NCBI GenBank assembly: GCA_905221605.1
Contig: CAJNDS010002612.1
Location: 995,436-1,059,435 of the forward strand
Length of the DNA: 64,000 nt
Origin: Symbiodinium natans
Taxonomy: Eukaryota > Sar > Dinophyceae > Suessiales > Symbiodiniaceae
Direction: 5' to 3'
Made by a program: the position numbers and the translations under genes. Of this stretch, positions 40,881-51,924 are shown one piece after another. The notes beneath the pieces are model-generated. The model searched no databases and was not told where the DNA came from. It saw only the letters and a program-made list of their open reading frames with translations. Positions within the stretch are counted from its first letter, which is position 1. Every line of letters starts with the position of its first letter.

Positions 40881-41037
40881 AACTAAGATATCCAGCAGTA
40901 CCCTTATTCCCTTTTGGGGGGCTTGAGTTCCCTTATAGGCGCTGACTATAATAAACGTGCAGTGGCTTTGTCCCTGTTTTTGATTGGGAGTTTTGGTTTT
41001 CGAGGTTCCAGGTTTTTGTTTAGGGCTCCGGGTTCAG

Positions 41038-41421
41038 GATTGCCTTGAAACCTCAAAGAGGGCCCCTCACCTGATTCCACGCTGCCTTTCTGGCCGTCAA
41101 GCCCTTGGAAGCTTGGATACAACCACAGATGGTGAGTTTTCTCTGAATCATGTCCCTTTCTGGGTGCCCTAAATGTTAGGACTCTTAGGGGCGCCTGATA
41201 TCAGCAACCCCAACAGGGACCATAATAATGTAGAGACGTCACCATATTAAAACCCTAAACCCTAAACCCTAAACCCCAAACCCTAAACCCTAAACCCTAA
41301 ACCCTAAACCCTAAGCCTTCATGGTGTCGAACCCGCAGAAACCCTGAACCCAACATCCCCGAAGACTCAACTCGCGAGACTCCTCAAGCAGACCCCTGGA
41401 CAGGATCTAGGAAGGGCCTAG
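41038..41421 (+). CDS. Two-exon gene end, unknown protein
   Basis: Exon 41038-41131 (DCLETSKRAPHLIPRCLSGR then QALGSLDTTTD and one base) ends at a consensus GTGAGT. Exon 41339-41421 (TLNPTSPKTQLARLLKQTPG then QDLGRA, TAG) follows CCCGCAG. One base plus two rebuild Glu. The intron contains a CCCTAAA array near its 3' end. The stop codon is part of a CCTAGGGTTTAGGG block, so the following repeat supplies it. Confidence 0.65.
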
Positions 41422-41446
41422 GGTTTAGGGTTTAGGGTTTAGGGTT

Positions 41447-41533
41447 TCAGGAAGCCTGAAGCCCTTTGGGTTTCTCCGCTTCGGGCTTGGGCTTCGGCGC
41501 TGCTGTCACCATCGCCATGCGCGACGTGACGGC
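41447..41533 (-). CDS. Minus-strand terminal exon, Pro/Lys/Glu tail
   Basis: On the minus strand, acceptor GGCCGGAAG, then AVTSRMAMVTAAPKPKPEAE and KPKGLQAS, stop at plus 41447-41449. It ends 25 bp from the stop of the plus-strand gene, a convergent pair. Plus-strand frames over the same block are also open. Confidence 0.45.
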   Translation of the reverse strand, partial: AVTSRMAMVTAAPKPKPEAEKPKGLQAS

Positions 41534-41738
41534 CTTCCGGCCAAGGACACGATGGAGCAAGCATGAGCAAGCATTACGCGAGGGCGCATGTAAGAGAGTG
41601 CAGGAATCATCTGTCAAAGTTGCCCCCGAAGGCATGCGGTCAAGCCTGTGGTTCTTTCTTCAAGGCTGCCATAGGCGGGGTGTTGTAGGGTTTAGGGTTT
41701 AGGGTTCGCGGTTTAGGGTTTAGGGTTTAGGGTTTCAG

Positions 41739-41920
41739 AGTGTATGGTTTTAGTAAGATTCTAAGCCACCACCCTGAACCCTCTACTAAATCGACTGGGG
41801 CTTCCGCATTGGGAGTGCATCGGCTTTTTCTTAGGGCATCGGAGCTTGTAGGCCTGCTTCCTAAACCCTTAGAATTGCCCTACAAACGAGATGCTTCGAG
41901 CTCTGTTGAGGGATGTGGAG
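41739..41920 (+). CDS. Long internal exon, unknown protein
   Basis: A GGGTTTCAG acceptor (TTTAGGG-like), VYGFSKILSHHPEPSTKSTG then ASALGVHRLFLRASELVGLL and onward to SSSVEGCG, donor GTTTGGGG at 41921. 60 codons without stop. A short in-phase candidate follows at 42282-42302 (DRLKAR) after ACCTTCGCAG. Confidence 0.6.
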
Positions 41921-42302
41921 GTTTGGGGTGTGTAAGCTTAGGGGTGTTTAGGGTTTAGGGTTTAGGGTTTAGGGTTTAGGGTTTAGGGTTTAGGGTTTAG
42001 GGTTTAGGGTTTAGGGTTTAGGGTTTAGGGTTCTTAATCCCCTCACGGTTTAAGGTTTGGGGTGCTACAGCCCTCAACCCTAGACTTGGCTTAGCCAATG
42101 ACCTGTAAACTTGTTTGGGGGGGGGGGGGGGGCTTCCTCATTTTGCAGGAAGAGCTCGAAGCTTGAGCCCCCTAAACCCTAAACCCTAAACACTAAACCC
42201 TAAACCCTAAACCCCTTCCTGGAGAAGTAAATACTCCACACCGGCCTTAGGGTGAACCCAGCACCCTTTTGACCTTCGCAGGAGATCGGCTGAAGGCGCG
42301 TG

Positions 42303-42930
42303 GTATTGGGGTTCAGGCCTTAGGCTTCAGGACTTAGGGTTTAGGGTTTAGGGTTTAGGGTATGGTGTTCAGGATTTAGGTTCAGGATTTAGGTTCAGGA
42401 TTTCAGCGTTCAGGGTTCAGGGTTCGGCTGGGCGCGCCTTTGATACTTGAAAAAGAGATCTGAACCACGGGCTTATAGCCCAGAACTAAGGTTAGACGTG
42501 TTGTGAGACTTTTTTCATCAAGCTACTTATAAACTTTCTTCTAGCTACCCCAAATCCTAAACCCCCAACTCCGTCGCTTCCCATGATGCGAGGGCCATTT
42601 TGGTCCTGTCAGGGGCTGTCTCCTCAACCCTAAACCCTAAACCAGGGTTTAGGGTTTAGGGTTTAGGGTCTAGGGAACCCTAAACTAACCCTCCAAGCCC
42701 CTTGGACTTTAAGAGTCGGCCTTGGAGAGTTCGAAGGAAAACCTCAGCTTTGTACCTTCCTACCCTAAACCCTAAACCCGAAGCCCTAACCCTAGATCTT
42801 GAACCACATCCACTAAGCCTGTCAAGACCCTAAAGCCTAAACCCCTGAAGCCCTAAAACCCTAAAACCCTAAAACCCTACAACCCTACAACCCTAAAACC
42901 CTAAAACCCTAACCCCCAAAACCCCAACAG
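42303..42930. other. Non-coding interval
   Basis: TTTAGGG block (42338-42360), TTCAGGATTTAGG drift, CCCTAAAACC blocks (42845-42915). No exon supported. Confidence 0.4.
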
Positions 42931-43009
42931 TTCGCCTGCACAGGAGGCCTGCGAGATGTGGTGGAGTCCATCTGCGCCAGCTTGGGGAAGCCTGCTGGGC
43001 CCTCAATCG
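42931..43009 (+). CDS. Internal exon, unknown protein
   Basis: CCCTAAA variants and CCCCAACAG on the left; FACTGGLRDVVESICASLGK then PAGPSI; donor GTCTGGGGTTTAGGG at 43010. Helical and well formed. Confidence 0.6.
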
Positions 43010-43886
43010 GTCTGGGGTTTAGGGTTTAGGGTTTAGGGTTTAGGGTTTAGGGTTTAGGGTTTAGGGTTTAGGGTTTAGGGTTTAGGTTTATGGCATCGTT
43101 TTTCTGGTTTTGGGTTTTGGATTAACCCTAAACCCTAAAATCTTCAACCCTAAGGTTTAGGATGTGTGGGCTGTGGGCTCGCCAGGGGGGGCACTTCAGG
43201 GTCAAGGGGGTAAGGCTCCTACCCCGAAGGTTGTACCCCCAAAGATTCCCCTTGATATACTTCTAGTGTGGCCCTTGTACTACCTTAGGGATCTTTAAGA
43301 AGGATCCCAGGGTACCACCTCAAGGGTGCAAGGTAGAATCCCATGAACCATGGCGGTTTTTGTGATTCCGGCCTGAGCTGTTTAAATGGTTTTGGGGGTC
43401 TCAGAGTTTCGGTGCCTTAGGGATTAGGACTTTAGGACTTGGGGTTTCAGAGCTGTGGGCATTGGAACGGTTTACTGGCCGAGTTTTCGAAACTCTACTA
43501 CCTCGTTGGGTACCCACGCGCCATTGCGCGGCATTGCGAGCCCGAACGAACCCTGTAGATACGAGGATGCCATATTCAAAGATAAACCCTAAACCCTAAA
43601 CCCTAAACCCTAAACATAGACCCCCCAAAATGGGCCAAGGTTTGAAAAGCTGAACAGAGGGGGGTTCGGGATCTAGGCCTCAAATGCAGAGGAAACTGAT
43701 AAGGGAGGGATGTTCTGAAAGGATGGCTGCCGTTTTTGAGGGTTCCTATACAAAGACGTATGGAGTTTTGTTCTGTATTCTGTATGCGCCGCTATTTTGG
43801 AGTTGTGGGTGTGGGCAGCCCTGCCAGGTTTTTTTTGTCGTTATCTATGGCTACACGTGGCAACAGAGGGGCCAGAGTTGTCACCT
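43010..43886. other. Non-coding interval
   Basis: TTTAGGG array (43018-43087), the dispersed repeat at 43200-43350, and a CCCTAAA block (43583-43613). A plus frame at 43684-43956 is open but overlaps the adjoining inverted-repeat element. Confidence 0.4.
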
Positions 43887-44040
43887 AGTTCAGGTTCCTA
43901 GACCCCTACCTGCGGTGGTTGTCAAAATTATGGTACCTTTTTGGTCCCTGTTATAATACGGCACCTAATATTCAGGGTACCCCAAGAGGGATCATAATTT
44001 TGACAACCACCTACCTGCAACTACCTAAGAACCTCCAAGT
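43887..44040. mobile_element. MITE-like element (AACCTCCAAGT family)
   Basis: Perfect 19-bp inverted repeats GGTGGTTGTCAAAATTATG (43913-43931) and its complement (43993-44011), with weaker outer pairing out to ACCTCCAAGT at 44031-44040. Confidence 0.6.
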
Positions 44041-44155
44041 CTCGCTGGCTGCTGCTAAGGTAGAAGAGGCTGCCAAAGTTTTGCAGTACCTCGAGAGTGA
44101 GTGGCTTTGTGACCCTCAACGTTATTATTCAGCTACTGCTGGGTTCATAGCTACT

Positions 44156-44302
44156 ACTTGAAGGTTCGTGGGAGTCATAAGCAGCTACTACTAGCAGGTT
44201 CGTGGGAGTTGTAAGCATGGGTAAAAGTGACGTAGATAAGGCGCCAGTCACTTCTGACTATGGTTACCCTACTCCCAGATAACTACCCATGAGCCTCCAA
44301 GT
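44156..44302. mobile_element. MITE-like element (AACCTCCAAGT family)
   Basis: Left end ACTTGAAGGTTCGTGGGAGT and right end ACCCATGAGCCTCCAAGT are inverted copies about 147 bp apart. Related ends: 852-868, 11225-11243, 45417-45436, 62822-62990. Confidence 0.55.
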
Positions 44303-44827
44303 AGAGTTCAAGGGAAGGATTAGATGTCTCGGGTCCCCGCGAGTTTTTGGTCAAGTCAGAACCCACGACCTTGAGTCCCAAAACCCTACACCCAGTACGT
44401 CCCAAGCCCCTATACCACCTGTACCCCACCATGCCACGAAATCTAGTTTAGAGAGCTACACAAATTGTCGCAATGAGACAGCGGCCAGTCTGAACACACC
44501 TGAACACGACACCGACAACCTCAGCCGACGAGTCAGGCGGCTGAATTCCTCATAATGTCTGAAGCCCAACAGAGACCCTCTATCTCATCACTCCTTAGCT
44601 TAGCACCCCTTTTGAATATGCCCAGATGAAGGTTTGGGGTTCTTAGGGTTTAGGGCTTTTCCTTTGGGTTAGGGCTCTAGAGGGTTAACTGTTTCAGGGT
44701 TTAGGGCTTAGGCTCCAGGACTACGAACTACGAACGGTGCGTATGGGGCTCAGAGGATTCACGGTGAAGTGGGCGACCAGGGAAGGTTAGGATCTTAGGG
44801 TTTGGGGTTCCGGGTGACACGGGGCAG

Positions 44828-45078
44828 CCAGTCGTGGATGAGTGGAACCGAGCTTGTGGCACGGCCTGCAGCTACAACTCCGTGCACAACTGGACATGGA
44901 AAAAGGCGAAGCTTGAACAGATTGCCGTGAAATGCCGTGACACAAGGCTCACGATCTTGACTACAAACGGTTGCTTTGCCCGTTGCAACGCCGGGTGTGT
45001 GATTCACGGCATCCTGACCAGCAGTGGGCAAGTGCACGGCAGCGGTGGAGACCCGCTGGAAGGTCGATCCAGTCGTGG
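44828..45078 (+). CDS. Cys-rich exon, unknown protein
   Basis: After GGGGCAG the frame reads PVVDEWNRACGTACSYNSVH, then TWKKAKLEQIAVKC and CFARCNAGC. Over 80 codons without stop up to a CCCTAAA block. Seven Cys suggest a disulfide-rich or metal-binding segment. The 3' donor is unclear (GTCGTGG or GTACCC near 45072-45080). Confidence 0.5.
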
Positions 45079-46233
45079 TACCCTAAATTCTAAACCCTAA
45101 ACCCTAAACCCTAAACCCTAAACCCTAAACCCTAACCCTAGACCCTAAACCTGGGGTTCCGCTTCCATGGATGGAAGCCGCGGAAGGCTACGAAGAAGTG
45201 CAGTTGCTCTTGGGCGTATTGAGACAGAGGAGGGGCGTTAGACCCCGAACTTGAAGGGTTTAGGGTTTAGGGTTTAGGCTTTAGGGTTTAGGGTTTAGGG
45301 TTTAGGGGTCAGGTTTGGGATTTTGGAGTTGAAGATTTGAGGGTTAGGGGTTTGGGCCCTAAGCAGTGGGCAGTTTCTAAGCATGTCTGACTCACAGCCT
45401 AAGGCGGAGCGACAAAACTTGGAGGTTCATGGTACTTATGAACCAACAATATATAAGTGTACTTCTAACTGTACCTATAACCATATTCGGGCACTTAGGG
45501 GGCTTATAAGAGAAGTGCTTGCCCTATCGAAGGACGTGTCATGGAGATAAGATCAAGCCAGGTTCGGCTACAGGGCTTCGGATTTATTTAGGGCTCAGGG
45601 TTTTGAATGTGCGGTTTGTGTAAGGCTTTTAGATTAAGGTAAGGCATGTGGCCATTTGCTCGAGGACCGTGCTTCAGCTCTGCACCCTAGACCCTTCAAC
45701 CTTAAACCCCAAAGTACGGAGGAGTTTACCGTTGAACGCTGAACCCCGAACCCTCAGCCCATCATGGTGCTGAGCCCCAAATCTCAACCCGGGAACTGAA
45801 GTGAAGATTCCTGATGGGCCCCTTAACCTTTTTTGGGTATTCTGACCCCAATCAGATCCCAAAGGTTAAGATGTAATTCCCCCAGGTTACTGGACAACTA
45901 AGGCCCTCGAAAATTCGCGGATAGGCAGCTTAGCGAAGCACCCCCGTTCTTGGACCACGACCGATGAACGTCCTAAACCCTAAGCCCTAAGCCCTAAGCC
46001 CTAAGCCCTAAGCCCTAAGCCCTAAGCCCTAAGCCCTAAGCCCTAAGCCCTAAGCCCTAAGCCCTAAGCCCTCCCTAAACCCTAAACCCTAAACCCTAAA
46101 CCCTAAACCCTAAAACCTAAACCCTAAACCCTAAACCCTAAACCCTAAACCCTAAACCCTAAACCCTAAACCCTAAACCCTAAACCCTAAACCCTAAACC
46201 CTAAACCCTAAACCTTGACAACCGCAAGCCCAG
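45079..46233. other. Mostly non-coding interval
   Basis: A CCCTAAA block (45088-45145), a GC-rich block at 45150-45230 open as MDGSRGRLRRSAVALGRIET, a TTTAGGG block (45258-45305), an ACTTGGAGGTTCATGG end (45417), and the long arrays from 45975. Confidence 0.4.
45975..46213. repeat. Adjacent arrays (CCCTAAG)n and (CCCTAAA)n
   Basis: About 14 CCCTAAG units (45975-46070) switch to about 19 CCCTAAA units (46073-46213): two homogenised unit types abutting. Confidence 0.95.
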
Positions 46234-46321
46234 GATGCTCAAACACTGAGCAGCATGTCCGACGAAGCCTGGAAAGAAATGCGACTGCCCTTGGGTCTCA
46301 AAGAGCTGCGTGGCCGCACGT
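46234..46321 (+). CDS. Internal exon, unknown protein
   Basis: A CCCTAAA array then CGCAAGCCCAG on the left; DAQTLSSMSDEAWKEMRLPL then GLKELRGRT; donor GTATAGGGTTTAGGG at 46322. Sequence of a helical, soluble domain. Confidence 0.6.
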
Positions 46322-47013
46322 GTATAGGGTTTAGGGTTTAGGGGGTCTAGGGTTTAGGGTTTAGGGTTTGGGGTGTAGGGTGCAACGGGTGAAGGTTTAG
46401 GGTTCGGAGGTTCGGGTTTAGGGTTTAGGGTTTTGGGCCTAGGTTTTGGGTTTAGGGTTTAAGGATTTATCCTGAGCAGCCCATGTATCATGGGGCTTTC
46501 TACCACCATCGCACCCCCAACCCAAGCTAAGGCCCAGATCGCCCTAGAAACTATAGGGGTCGGAATGATTAGTAATGGTACTCCCTCATGTCTCCGATAT
46601 ATTTTATACGCTAATGACCCCCCCCCCCCCCAAAAAAAAAAAACCTGTTCTAATTATTAAGGCCCCTGCAATATATGCTATTATGCTATTATGCCTCATT
46701 TGGGCCTTAGTCCGGGTTGGGGCTAAGTCCTTATGGTAAACCCGCTAAACCCAAAACCCTCACATCCCTTAACCCTGAAAAAGCAAAGAATTTTGAAAAC
46801 TCTAAAGCCTAAAGTCTATAGACCCTAATCTCCATAAACAAAGCTTGAAAAAACGTCCAAATCCCTCTGATCCATAAATCCAAACCCTAACCCTAAAACC
46901 GCCCATAAGCCCCCGAACCTTGAAAAAGCCTGAAACCCACCCAGAAAAACCCTTGCAAACCCCACAAAAAACCTTTTACAACCCTATAAAACCCCTAAAC
47001 AAACCCTGAAACA

Positions 47014-47280
47014 ACCCCCCCCCCCCCCAAAAAAAAAAAAAAAAATGCAAAAACACCTAAACTCTCAAAACAAAAAACTACAAACTCTCTCTCTCTCTCT
47101 CAAAGAACACAAAAGCAACAGCCCCAACACCCCGAGCCTATAAAATCTTAAAAAAAAAGCTACAAACTCTCTCTCTCTCTCTAAAAACTATAAACTCTCA
47201 AAAAAACTGTTAAAAAAAAACTATAAACTCTCAAAAAACTATTAAAAACAAACTATAAACTCTGAAAAAAAGAATCCAGC
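47014..47280. repeat. Homopolymer and CT-rich stretch
   Basis: A 14-base C run joined to 17 A, then two (CT)n blocks each preceded by ACAAACT or similar, and repeated ACTATAAACTCT units. Non-coding. Confidence 0.7.
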
Positions 47281-47383
47281 CCCAAGACCCTGAGCCAGAG
47301 GCAGCTGCGGAGGCGCTTCCGCAGCTCGGACGACCCCGGGCCCGCCATGCCCCCGGTCCTCCGGCCACAGGCTCTCTTGGGGG
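47280..47383 (+). CDS. Internal exon whose 3' end is re-duplicated downstream
   Basis: GAATCCAG acceptor, PKTLSQRQLRRRFRSSDDPG then PAMPPVLRPQALLG and one base, donor GTCTTTGGGGG. Arg-rich. The last 30-40 bp with the donor recur four more times in the next 700 bp. Confidence 0.55.
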
Positions 47384-48130
47384 GTCTTTGGGGGTTTAGG
47401 GTTTAGGGTTTAGGGTTTAGGGTTTAGGGTTTAGGGTTTAGGGTTTTAGGGTTTTAGGGTTTAGGGTTTAGGGTTTAGGGTTTAGGGTTTAGGGTTTAGG
47501 GTTTAGGGTTTAGGGTTTAGGGGAAAAAACCCATGCCCCCGGTCCTCCGGCCACAGGCTCTTTTGGGGGGTCTTTGGGGGTTTGGGGTTTAGGGTTTAGG
47601 GTTTTAGGGTTTAGGGTTTAGGGTTTAGGGTTTAGGGTTTAGGGGTTTAGGGTTTAGGGTTTATAGGGTTTAGGGTTTAGGGTTTAGGGGAGAAAAGCCA
47701 TGCCCCAAGTCCTCCGGCCACAGGCTCTTCTGGGGGGGGGGGGGGTTTTGGGGTTTAGGGTCTTTGGGGGTTTAGGGTTTAGGGTTAAGGGTTTAGGGTT
47801 TAGGGTTTAGGGTTTTAGGGTTTAGGGTTTAGGGCTTTCGTGTTTAGGGTTTATAGGGTTTAGGGTTTAGGGGAGAAAAGCCATGCCCCAAGTCCTCCGG
47901 CCACAGGCTCTTCTGGGGGGGGGGGGGGGGGGGTTTTGGGGTTTACTGTAGGGTCTTTGGGGGTTTAGGGTTTAGGGTTTAGGGGAAAAAAACCCATGCC
48001 CCAAGTCCTCCGGCCACAGGCTCTTTTGGGGGGGTTTAGGGGTTTAGGGTCTTTGGGGGTTTAGGGTTTAGGGTTTAGGGTTTAGGGTTTAGGGTTTAGG
48101 GTTTAGGGTTTAGGGTTTAGGGTTTAGAGT
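47347..48130. repeat. Tandem duplication of exon end plus donor plus TTTAGGG array
   Basis: CATGCCCC..GTCCTCCGGCC followed by ACAGGCTCTTTTGGGGGG and a TTTAGGG array recurs at about 47347, 47532, 47699, 47881 and 47996. Copies differ by point changes (CATGCCCCAAG), by G-run length (6 to 19) and by array length. Confidence 0.85.
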
Positions 48131-48179
48131 TTCTATAGGGTTTTTTCCTCCCCAACCCCGTCCCCAACGCCCCCCCTCC

Positions 48180-48716
48180 TTTAAACTGTGCAAGCGTTTT
48201 CAAAGCACTGAATCCTTCCCAAGGCCATCATGCGAGCATTGTGTTTGCAAACGGTGGAGGGAGGGCTGCACCCCGCCCGACCCCCCCCCTCTTTAAAACC
48301 GTGCCAGGTCGCTTCTCAGCATATGAATCCTGTCCAAGCCTATCATGCCAGCATTGGGTTTGCAAATAGGGGGGGCTGCGCGCCCCCCCAACCCCCCCGC
48401 TTCTTAAAGCCATGCCGCTTGCTTCAAAGCAAATGAATCCTTTCCAAACCCATCATGAGAGCCTTCCCCCCCGCTTGAAAGGGGGGGGGGGGGGCTGCGC
48501 TTTTTAGCCGGGCAAACTTGCTTCAATCATACGAATCCCTTCCAAACCCATGATGATGCGAGCATTGTGTTTGCAAATGGGGGGGCTGCGCCCACCCCAA
48601 CCCCCCCGCTTTTTTTAGCCGGCAAGCCTGCTTCAAAGCTTACGAATCCCTTCCAAACCCATGATGCGGGCATTGTGTTTTCAAATGCGGCGGTCTGCGC
48701 AGCCCCCAACCCCCTG
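48180..48716. repeat. Minisatellite, about 110-bp unit, five copies
   Basis: Each copy contains GCGAGCATTGTGTTTGCAAA, a GGGGGGCTGCGC...CCCCCC run and a GAATCCTTTCCAAACCCAT stretch. One copy (near 48452) lacks its first half. Confidence 0.85.
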
Positions 48717-48739
48717 AAGAAAGAGGGAATATATGCTTG

Positions 48740-49620
48740 CTTTCCTACGAAAATTCAGACCTTATGGTGGAAGTTGAATTTTCCGTTTAAAAATAGAGAT
48801 ATAAACGTCTTCTTAGTAAAGAATCGAGAAAATAGAGCTTGTGTTATGACACATGAACAAAAACACTTGTTGTCTACGAGTCACAAATAGAGATAATGCA
48901 TGTACTCTTCTGACAATATAGAGAATTAGTTTGTTCATGTATTCCTCTCTCATGTCTTCCTCGTGAAATAAAGAGAAGAAGTCTGAAAATACTGACAAAA
49001 TAAGAAGCTATAGAACAATAGAGGTTTTCGCTATACAATATAGAGAAATTAGATGCTTCCAATGACAACATAGAGGAAAATAGAGGCTTTCATACGAAAA
49101 TATAGCGAAAATACAAAGTGTTTTCATATTAAAATGTAGAGGTCTTGATATTCAAATATAGAGAATAGAGGTTTTCATGTTCAAATGTTAAGACAATGGA
49201 GGTTTGCCTATTCAGAGACAGAGAAAATAATGGGCTTCCTATTAAAATTAGGACAAGAGGAACAAAAACACTGTTAATTGCAAGTCACATATTGAGATAA
49301 CACAGAGAATAAGTTTCTCATGTATTCCTCTCTCATGTCTTCCTCATTAAATATAGAGGAAAACTATGACGATATAGACAAAAATAGAGAGAAATAGAGG
49401 TTTTAGTTATAAAATAGAGAGAAATAGAGGTTTTCGAATTGAAGTATAGAGAAATTAGAAAAACTAGAGGTTTTCATGCTAAATGTAGAGAAAATAGAGG
49501 TTTTCATATTCAAATATAGAGAAGAAAGAGGTTTTCCTATTCAAATATAGAGGAGAAAGAGGTTTTCCTATTGAAAATTAGAGAAAATAAAGGTTTTCAT
49601 AGTAAAATATGGAGAAAACA
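48740..49620. repeat. AT-rich minisatellite (ATAGAGAAAATAGAGGTTTTC unit)
   Basis: Roughly 30 irregular 25-35-bp units built from AATATAGAG, AAAATAGAGG and TTTTCATATTC. The most AT-rich stretch in the window. Encoded frames are repeat artefacts. Confidence 0.8.
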
Positions 49621-49835
49621 GCAAAAACGCTCCGCACCTGCAGCAAAAAAAAAGGCGCCCCCACGGCACCCGCAACAGAAAAAAAAACGCGCCCCCGCAC
49701 CCGCAGCAAAAAAGAAAACGCGCCCCCCGCACCCGCAGCAAAAAAAAAACGCGCCCCCGCACCCGCAGCAAAAAAAAACGCGCCCCCGCACCCACAGCAA
49801 AAAAGCACCCGCAATAAAAAAAAACACTCTTACCA
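49621..49835. repeat. GC/A minisatellite (CGCGCCCCCGCACCCGCAGC + A9)
   Basis: Seven 28-31-bp units alternating a GC-only block and an A run. The abrupt change from AT-rich to GC-rich at 49630 is striking. All frames are open and meaningless. Confidence 0.85.
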
Positions 49836-50245
49836 GGGTTTATATAGGGTTTGGGGTTTAGGGTTTATACAGGGTTTGGGGTTTAGGGTTTAGGGTTTAG
49901 GGTTTCGTCGGTGATGGGGCTTTGAGGGGTAAGGGTTAGAGTGTTAGTGGGTTAGGGTGTTTGGAGGCTTGGGGGCTAAAGTTGAAGGCTTTGGGGGGAT
50001 ACAGGGCTTGGGGTTTAGGGGGTCAAAGGAAACCTCAAGCCTTACCTTCGGGTTTGGGGTTGTAGAGTTGTTTAGGGTTAGGGTTGGTTAGAGTTTTAGT
50101 GGGTTAGAGCTTAGGTTTTTGTTTGCAACTTTGGGGGTTTGGGGCTGAGGGTGGGGTCTTTTCAGAGTCCGGGGTTTGTGGGCTTGTTTGGCCATGCCAC
50201 CTGAAGTTTTGTAGACATTTAACCTTCGAAAGTGCCCATTTCCAG
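49836..50245. other. Non-coding interval
   Basis: TTTAGGG-type drift (49850-49905, 50000-50110), then unique sequence. Nothing else seen. Confidence 0.4.
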
Positions 50246-50285
50246 TGCCCTTCAAGAAAATTCCTCAGAGTTTCGGGAATTGAAG
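50246..50285 (+). CDS. Candidate small internal exon
   Basis: A CCCATTTCCAG acceptor, ALQENSSEFRELK, donor GTTTAGATG at 50286. Confidence 0.4.
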
Positions 50286-50569
50286 GTTTAGATGATGTTT
50301 GTTCGTCATATTGAGATTCCTTGTATAAGGCAAGGAATGCACCTGAACTATAGAATTTGGTATATTTTCTGACCAGCTAGAGGTTTGGCAGGCTTGGGGC
50401 TATGGCAGGGTTTGGAGTTGAGGGTTTCTAGTCCCAAAGACATGCTCCAAGTACAACGTCTGTTGTTTTGAGAACGCAATGGGAATACAAGGTTAGATTT
50501 GGGGTTTAGGGTTCAGGGTTTAGGGGTGGAGGTTTCTGCGGTTGAGCCTCAAACCCTGAACCCTGACAG

Positions 50570-50636
50570 GAGTCTCGCGTCCAAAGCCCCATCCGACGCC
50601 GAGCCAACCCGGATGGGCAAATGCAGGCTCTCTTTG
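50570..50636 (+). CDS. Internal exon, basic
   Basis: AACCCTGACAG acceptor, ESRVQSPIRRRANPDGQMQA then LF and one base, donor GTTTAGCTA at 50637. Confidence 0.55.
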
Positions 50637-51426
50637 GTTTAGCTATCTGGGCCAGGGTATAGGACTCGTAGGCTTTATGGGGTGTCCCTAAACCCTAAGC
50701 CCTTAACCTTAAACCCTAAGCCCTAAACCCTAAGCCCCCAAAAGCCCAAACCAGGGCTTATAGGGTTTATAAGGTTAGGGATGAATACGGGATAAGGGGG
50801 CTCTTCCTGGGAGATTCCAGTAGAGTAGAGCCCCTTCAATTCAAAAAGGAAAGGAGGAACCCTTGTAAGGGACTCTCATAGGAAGAATTCCACGGGTTTC
50901 AAGGGGGCAGTGGGATTAAGGGTCCCTTTCGGGGTCCCTCCTAGTAATTGCCCAGCAGTAGCACATGGTACCATACTGGGGGTTCTACTTTACTATGAGG
51001 TGCTGTAACAAACCTTCTTCTAACCCCTGAAGACCTAGCGCCCTACCAAAAGGCGTGAAGAAGCCTTATCATTACCATAAACCCCGGAAACCCAAAAAAA
51101 GCCATAAAACCAATAAAACCCATAAAGCCCATAAAGCCCATAAAGCCCAGAAAACCCAGAAAACCCACAAAACCCACAAAACCCCAAGCCCAGGAACCAC
51201 CGAAAGCAATCCCTAAACCCTCATCCCCCAAGCGAAAGTTCGGGGGTCCAGGTAGGGCTTTCCAGGACACAAAGGACCCCAAAACTTTAAACCCGACACC
51301 CTAAAACCCTAAATCCTGAGCCGATTCTAAACCCTAAACCTAAACCCTAAACCCTAAACCCTAAACCCTAAACCCTAAACCCTAAACCCTAAACCCTAAA
51401 CTCCAAACCCTACTTTGTTCTTGGAG
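50637..51426. other. Non-coding interval
   Basis: CCCTAAG/CCCTAAA pieces, unique sequence, a short tandem (CATAAAGCC)n at 51105-51175 and a CCCTAAA array (51327-51400). Confidence 0.45.
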
Positions 51427-51512
51427 GCCCTCCTCGACCGCGTCAAGTCGGCAGTGGGTCCGGGAAACACCTCGCTCAAAGGTTTGGCGAGGCGATATCG
51501 TCGTTGCGAATT
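51427..51512 (+). CDS. Exon possibly from an EF-hand (calcyphosin-like) protein
   Basis: After GTTCTTGGAG: ALLDRVKSAVGPGNTSLKGL then ARRYRR. The spacing and the GLARRYR motif recall the start of calcyphosin-like proteins (a GLAR.F...D pattern before the first EF loop); that is memory-based and tentative. The 3' edge is either GTTTGGCG at 51482, leaving GL outside, or further right before GGTTCAGG. Confidence 0.45.
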
Positions 51513-51924
51513 TTTGGGTTCAGGGTTCAGGGTTTAGGGTTTAGGGTTTTGAGTTTTGGGTTTTGGGGTCTTCTGGGTGTTTAGGGTTTTTCTTAGGGTG
51601 TTACGGTTTTCTAGGGTGCTTAGGGCTTTTAAATTTTAGGGTTTGGGATTTGGAGTTTAGGGTTCAGTTTCAGGGCGTAGGGTTTTTAGGTTTCAGGTTC
51701 GGGGCTCTTGTCTTAAGAGGGTCCTATTCGTACTTTTTGCTGCATCAGCTTGCAAGTGCCAACCTACTACCCAGGAAATATGTGTGCACATTTGTATGTA
51801 TATATATATATATATATGCTCACCCCCCCAATGGACCCACCGCGGGTGGCATCCGAGTCCTAGCCAGATCAAGGGAAAACAAAAAACAAAAAACAAAAAA
51901 AACAAACAAATACTAAAAAAAACA

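Noticed and set aside
49568-49893. Overlapping Ala/Pro/Lys and Phe/Gly/Arg frames
   Set aside because: They arise from a 28-31-bp minisatellite open in every frame.
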